Assembly (NCBI GenBank): GCA_040506195.1
Contig: JBEVXH010000003.1
Span: forward strand, 248,001-312,000
Reading direction: 5' to 3'
DNA length: 64,000 nt
From: Thiodiazotropha sp040506195
Lineage (GTDB): Bacteria > Pseudomonadota > Gammaproteobacteria > Chromatiales > Chromatiaceae
Numbering within the stretch: position 1 is the first letter of the stretch; each line of letters starts with the position of its first letter. This document shows, in pieces, positions 60,509 through 64,000 of the stretch. The position numbers and the translations under genes were made by a program. A model generated the notes under the pieces. That model made no database searches. It saw only the letters and a program-made list of their open reading frames with translations, and was not told where the DNA came from.

Positions 60509-60856
60509 ATGAGTATTGAGATCTATCACAACCCGCGCTGCAGCAAATCCAGACAGACCCTGCAACTGCTACATGACCGGGGTATCGATCCTGATGTGGT
60601 TGAATATCTGAAAACACCACCGGACAAGGCCACCCTTGGGCTGATTCTCGATATGCTCGAACTGGAGCCACGCGAGCTTATGCGTACAAAGGAGAAGGAA
60701 TACAAGGCACTGCAACTGGACAACCCGAGCCTGAGCCGGGACCAGTTGATTGACGCAATGATCGCCAATCCCAAACTGATTGAGCGCCCGATTGTCATTC
60801 AAAACGGCAAGGCCGCAATCGGCAGGCCACCTGAAAAGGTCCTGGATATTCTGTAG
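60509..60856 (+). CDS. arsC: Arsenate reductase (glutaredoxin type)
   Basis: A 115-aa ArsC/Spx-like protein starting at 60509, where GGAGG is 9 bases upstream. Catalytic Cys11 (HNPRCSKSRQT) and the three arginines Arg59 (ELMRTKE), Arg93 (IERPIV) and Arg106 (IGRPPE) needed for arsenate binding are all present. It could reduce arsenate with glutathione and glutaredoxin, although housekeeping ArsC homologues also sit next to hda in many Gammaproteobacteria without an ars operon, as here. wrbA and hda follow. Confidence 0.92.
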   Translation: MSIEIYHNPRCSKSRQTLQLLHDRGIDPDVVEYLKTPPDKATLGLILDMLELEPRELMRTKEKEYKALQLDNPSLSRDQLIDAMIANPKLIERPIVIQNGKAAIGRPPEKVLDIL

Positions 60857-60912
60857 ACAGAAACAGGCTGAATTAAATATCGACCGTATAGGTAAAGCAA
60901 CAGGTAGCAGTT

Positions 60913-61506
60913 ATGGCAGAAGTGTTGATTCTCTTTTACAGTCGCCACGGCGCCACAGCCGAAATGGCGCGTGACATTGCGCGAGGTGTCGAGGAGATAC
61001 CGGGTGTCACAGCCAGGTTGCGTACGGTTCCCGAAGTTTCCGCACTCTGTGAAGCGACTCAAGACACCATTCCCGAAAGCGGCCCTCCCTACGTCAGTGA
61101 GACCGACATGCGCGAGTGCGATGGCTTGATACTGGGTAGTCCAACCCGTTTCGGCAATATGGCCGCACCCATGAAATATTTTCTCGACACCACCAGCCAA
61201 CTCTGGATGAGTGGCGCCCTGATCGACAAACCCGCCTCGGTTTTCACCTCGGCATCCAGCCTGCACGGCGGGCAGGAGAGCACCCTGCTGTCGATGATGC
61301 TCCCCTTGCTGCACCACGGAATGATGATACAAGGCGTTCCCTATAGTGAAACCGCCCTGCTGCATACCCAAAGCGGCGGCACACCCTATGGCGCCAGCCA
61401 TCTGGCCGGCGGTGACAGCAAGCTGCCGGTGAGCGATGAAGAGAAACGCATATGCAAGACCCAGGGCAGACGTATGGCGGAGACCGTGATACGCCTGAAA
61501 TCCTGA
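60913..61506 (+). CDS. wrbA: NAD(P)H:quinone oxidoreductase, WrbA type
   Basis: A 197-aa flavodoxin-like enzyme that reduces quinones by two electrons. The FMN phosphate loop is FYSRHGATAEMA (9-20), and the flavin ring region is GSPTRFGNMAAPMKYFLD; TSASSLHGGQESTLLSM is typical of WrbA. It lies 56 bases after arsC and 4 bases before hda, so the three form an operon. It may protect against quinone stress. Confidence 0.94.
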   Translation: MAEVLILFYSRHGATAEMARDIARGVEEIPGVTARLRTVPEVSALCEATQDTIPESGPPYVSETDMRECDGLILGSPTRFGNMAAPMKYFLDTTSQLWMSGALIDKPASVFTSASSLHGGQESTLLSMMLPLLHHGMMIQGVPYSETALLHTQSGGTPYGASHLAGGDSKLPVSDEEKRICKTQGRRMAETVIRLKS

Positions 61507-61510
61507 GCCC

Positions 61511-62191
61511 ATGCCAGCCCAGCTTCCATTAAGCCTCAGCATCCGACCCAGCGTCGATTTCTCCGGCTTCATCAGCGGACGAAATGGTGAGGCGGTATCC
61601 CGCCTGCGCAGTGGATCGGACCCGTTCATCTATTTATGGGGCACATCAGGCTGCGGCAAGAGCCATCTGCTCCAGGCCTGCTGCCATCAATCACAACAGA
61701 AGCAAGATCAACCCGCTTACCTGCCATTCAAATCCGAGCATGGTCTTGAGCCGGCCATGCTGGAGGGACTCGAGGCATTCTCCATGGTCTGCCTCGATGA
61801 TCTTGAGGTATTGGCGGGTAAAGATGATTGGGAATTGGCGATTTTCAATCTCTACAATCAACTACGGGAGAGCGCAGCGAGACTGATCGTCGCCAGCGAC
61901 CGTCCACCCGCAAAACTGCCGCTGAAACTCGCCGACCTGGCCTCAAGACTGACTTGGGGTCCCTGTTACCAACTGTTTCCCCTGAATGATGATGAGCGCC
62001 TGGAGCTGTTGATCAGCAATGCCGAGCAAAGGGGTATGACGATGAGTGTGGAGATCGCCAACTTTCTGCTGCAGCGCACGCCCAGGGACATCCACTTTCT
62101 GACTCTGCTCATTGAACGACTCGACCAGGCATCCCTGGCCGCTCAAAGGCGGCTGACCATTCCATTTGTACGTGAAATCCTGAAACTGTAA
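61511..62191 (+). CDS. hda: DnaA regulatory inactivator Hda
   Basis: A 226-aa AAA+ protein similar to the central part of DnaA. The Walker A motif is GTSGCGKSHLLQ, Walker B is SMVCLDDLEVL, and sensor regions follow (LIVASDRPPAKL; DLASRLTWG). It binds the DNA clamp and ADP and stimulates ATP hydrolysis by DnaA after initiation. The clamp-binding motif (QLPLSL) lies at residues 4-9. Last gene of arsC-wrbA-hda. Confidence 0.95.
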   Translation: MPAQLPLSLSIRPSVDFSGFISGRNGEAVSRLRSGSDPFIYLWGTSGCGKSHLLQACCHQSQQKQDQPAYLPFKSEHGLEPAMLEGLEAFSMVCLDDLEVLAGKDDWELAIFNLYNQLRESAARLIVASDRPPAKLPLKLADLASRLTWGPCYQLFPLNDDERLELLISNAEQRGMTMSVEIANFLLQRTPRDIHFLTLLIERLDQASLAAQRRLTIPFVREILKL

Positions 62192-62302
62192 ATGGGGTAT
62201 ACTGGGGCTGTAAACACTGAATACAGCCGGCCCTGCTGCGTCTTAAGGGCTTAGGCCAGTCTGACCATTCTCTCCATACATAGCAATGACCGAGGTAGTA
62301 AC

Positions 62303-62623
62303 ATGACAACCATCCAGGAGGCTATACAGACTAAACTGGCGTCCGCTTTCGCACCGCTGCATCTCGAGGTTGTCAACGAAAGCCATATGCACAATGTGCC
62401 GGAGGGCTCGGAATCCCATTTCAAGGTTGTGCTCGTCAGTGACGCCTTCAAGGGAGAGAAACTGATCAACCGTCATCGCCGAGTCAACAAAGTGCTGACG
62501 GAGGAGTTGCAGGGGGGTGTACACGCCCTCGCGCTCCATACCCTAACCCCGGAAGACTGGTTTGACCAGGGAGGCAAGGTAGCGGACTCACCACCTTGCC
62601 TTGGAGGTTCGAATCGGGGTTGA
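62303..62623 (+). CDS. BolA family protein
   Basis: A 106-aa protein with the BolA fold: HLEVVNESHMHNVPEGSESHFKVVLVSDAFKGEKLINRHRRVNKVLTEEL, including the conserved His in SESHFK and the RHR segment. BolA proteins work with monothiol glutaredoxins in iron-sulfur or iron metabolism and as transcription factors. GAGG is 9 bases before the ATG. It starts 111 bases after hda and ends 8 bases from the convergent Deg protease gene. Confidence 0.93.
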   Translation: MTTIQEAIQTKLASAFAPLHLEVVNESHMHNVPEGSESHFKVVLVSDAFKGEKLINRHRRVNKVLTEELQGGVHALALHTLTPEDWFDQGGKVADSPPCLGGSNRG

Positions 62624-62631
62624 ACTCGAGC

Positions 62632-63756
62632 CTACTTGCCCTGCTGCAACACCACTGTCAATTCAAGTTCTTCACCGTTGCGCCATATCGAGATGGTGGT
62701 CTGATCGCCGATATGAAAATCGTCCAGCCGACCCAACAGTTCGTTGACCGTGGTCACCGAACGGCCACCGATCGCCTGAATCACATCACCCAGCACCAGA
62801 TCCCCATTGGGATCGATAAAGGTACTGCGCAGACCCGCTGTCTCGGCCGCGGTGCCGGCGGTCACCTGTAACACCAGCACCCCCTCCAGATCGAGTTTGC
62901 TCAGGATAGTGCGGTTGATATCCTCATCCACCGAGATCCCGAGTGATGGCCTCACATAGCGCCCCTTGGCAATCAGTTCCGGCACTACCCTGTTTACCGT
63001 ATCCACGGGCACGGCGAAACCGATCCCGGCATAGGCCCCCGAGGGGCTGTAGATGGCCGTGTTGATCCCAATCAGCCGGCCGGCGCTGTCGAGCAGGGGT
63101 CCCCCGGAGTTACCCGGATTAATAGCGGCATCGGTCTGGATCAGATGATCGACGGCAACCCCGCTGCGACTCTCGGGAAGAGAGCGGTCGAGGGCCGACA
63201 CCACGCCGGTTGTCAGGGTGTAGTCAAGTCCGAATGGGTTACCGATGGCAAACACCTTCTGCCCCACCTTCAGATCGCTGCTGCTGCCGACAGGCACCGG
63301 CGGCGGCCGGTCAAAAGGGACCCGGATCCGCAGCACCGCCAGATCGTGATCGGGACTGCCGCCGACCAGCACTGCCTGATAACTGCGCCCATCGTTGAGT
63401 CGTACATTGGCCTCCGCTGTCTCGGCGATCACATGATGGTTGGTCACCAGATGACCGAGATCGTCCCAGATGAAGCCCGAACCGGTCCCCTGAGGCACGC
63501 TGAAGATATCCCGTGTCCAGGGATTACGTACCCGTTGCAGGGTTGTGATATAGACCACCGAGGGGCTTGCCTGCTGAAATATCTCCACAGTGGCCTGCTC
63601 ATCTGACGCCAAATCGCCTCGTGGTGTGACCCGGCGCGGTTCTGAGGTAAGCCCCGCCAGCCACTGCTCGACCTGCGGCAGGAAGGTCCAGGCAAATATC
63701 AGCAGCAGCAGACCACCGAAGATCAGCTGAATACGCCGTAGACTCGGATCACCCAA
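62632..63756 (-). CDS. Deg/HtrA-family serine protease with one PDZ domain
   Basis: An N-terminal anchor helix (IQLIFGGLLLLIFAWTFL) places the protease in the periplasm on the inner membrane. The trypsin-like triad is His108 (TNHHVI), Asp138 (HDLAVL) and Ser217 (GNSGGP). One PDZ domain follows (about 270-370; GDVIQAIGGRSV). The layout with one PDZ and an N-terminal anchor is that of DegS, which starts the sigma-E response; other Deg proteases share it. The start appears to be TTG 63756. It is convergent with bolA. Confidence 0.92.
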   Translation of the reverse strand: MGDPSLRRIQLIFGGLLLLIFAWTFLPQVEQWLAGLTSEPRRVTPRGDLASDEQATVEIFQQASPSVVYITTLQRVRNPWTRDIFSVPQGTGSGFIWDDLGHLVTNHHVIAETAEANVRLNDGRSYQAVLVGGSPDHDLAVLRIRVPFDRPPPVPVGSSSDLKVGQKVFAIGNPFGLDYTLTTGVVSALDRSLPESRSGVAVDHLIQTDAAINPGNSGGPLLDSAGRLIGINTAIYSPSGAYAGIGFAVPVDTVNRVVPELIAKGRYVRPSLGISVDEDINRTILSKLDLEGVLVLQVTAGTAAETAGLRSTFIDPNGDLVLGDVIQAIGGRSVTTVNELLGRLDDFHIGDQTTISIWRNGEELELTVVLQQGK

Positions 63757-63805
63757 GAGACCGCATACCTCAACTGTTCCTCATGACTCCAGACCTGGAG
63801 GATAC

Positions 63806-64000
63806 TCAGTCACGCTGGCTGAAGTATTCCCGTGTCAGAGAGAACACTACCGGGCTCAACAATAACAGGGCTATCAGGTTGGGGATCGCCATAAGGGCAT
63901 TCAGGGTATCCGAGATCAACCAGACAAAATTGAGTTGGTCCTGGGCAACGGCGCCAATCGGAATCATTACCACCCAGACCACACGAAAGGGGGTGATGGA
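63806..64000 (-). CDS. 3' end of an AGCS alanine/glycine:cation symporter gene
   Basis: Sixty-four codons plus stop lie inside the window; the 5' part runs off the right edge. The peptide ends WLISDTLNALMAIPNLIALLLL followed by SPVVFSLTREYFSQRD, the final helices of the sodium:alanine symporter family (the phrase DTLNALMAIPNLIAL is typical). It stops 50 bases before the Deg protease start on the same strand. Confidence 0.85.
   Translation of the reverse strand, partial: SITPFRVVWVVMIPIGAVAQDQLNFVWLISDTLNALMAIPNLIALLLLSPVVFSLTREYFSQRD

Noticed and set aside
62600..62630. tRNA T-loop-like sequence GGTTCGAATC after bolA
   Set aside because: No matching acceptor, D or anticodon stems, and most of it lies within the bolA 3' end.

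Overview
The window is 64 kb of a gammaproteobacterial chromosome, most likely from a sulfur-oxidising, aerobic or microaerobic lineage. The evidence is typical gammaproteobacterial housekeeping genes (fabA, hda, sfsA, an oxyR with the canonical Cys199/Cys208 pair, cpdA, bolA, argA/argE/argG, ilvBNC). To these are added a cysteine-free DsrC homologue (RspA type), a probable sulfur-globule-like secreted protein, a GlyGly-CTERM surface protein and several haem or di-iron sensor proteins. A run of exactly 100 N at 42855-42954 shows that this is a draft assembly. I see no tRNA, rRNA, CRISPR array, intact insertion sequence or prophage.

Layout. 0-5 kb: small secreted proteins, a secreted Gly-Met-Ser repeat protein, a lipoprotein MsrAB convergent with it, and an intergenic zone rich in hairpins and repeats. 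5-9 kb: HAD hydrolase, RspA, a CPA2 antiporter, and an overlapping pair of bacteriohemerythrin and response-regulator diguanylate cyclase. 9.5-16 kb: M1-like peptidase lipoprotein, MscS channel, isochorismatase-like hydrolase, then two neighbouring broken genes (a glutaredoxin with a nonsense codon and an AraC regulator with a frameshift), DUF302 and PilZ proteins. 16-26 kb: argE-argA, a degenerate GGDEF protein, a DUF5666 lipoprotein, lrp and leuA. 26-33 kb: dihaem peroxidase overlapping a GGDEF-EAL protein, argG, a c-type haem (DUF3365) diguanylate cyclase and a soluble NarL-type histidine kinase. 33-41 kb: DUF533 protein, ilvC-ilvN-ilvB, DUF4124 protein, MIF-like protein and proS. 41-45.5 kb: a large DUF4347/Ig-repeat/GlyGly-CTERM surface protein interrupted by the assembly gap. 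45.8-53.4 kb: fabA, nucleoside transporter, aldolase-dehydrogenase fusion, oxyR, cpdA, sfsA and the sulfur-globule-like protein. 53.4-57 kb: an operon of two periplasmic thioredoxin-fold proteins, an outer-membrane factor, a membrane-fusion protein and acylphosphatase. 57-64 kb: a PilZ-like protein, YihY, arsC-wrbA-hda, bolA, a Deg protease and the end of an AGCS symporter.

Three themes link the genes. One is amino-acid supply: arginine (argA, argE, argG) and branched-chain (ilvBNC, leuA next to lrp). The second is cyclic-di-GMP signalling: two diguanylate cyclases with an intact motif and I-site, one GGDEF-EAL, one degenerate GGDEF and two PilZ-like proteins, three of the cyclases being tied to an O2-, peroxide- or haem-type sensor. 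The third is handling of oxidants and thiols in the cell envelope: MsrAB, the Met-rich repeat protein, OxyR, the dihaem peroxidase and the thioredoxin operon.

The most promising candidate for an undescribed system is the pairing of the secreted Met-rich repeat protein (1317-1889) with the lipoprotein MsrAB (2177-3331), which could be a renewable methionine oxidant sink. Next are the peroxidase/GGDEF-EAL operon, the pump-less efflux/thioredoxin operon, and a 9-bp intergenic element (TAGGGCCTG) present six times.
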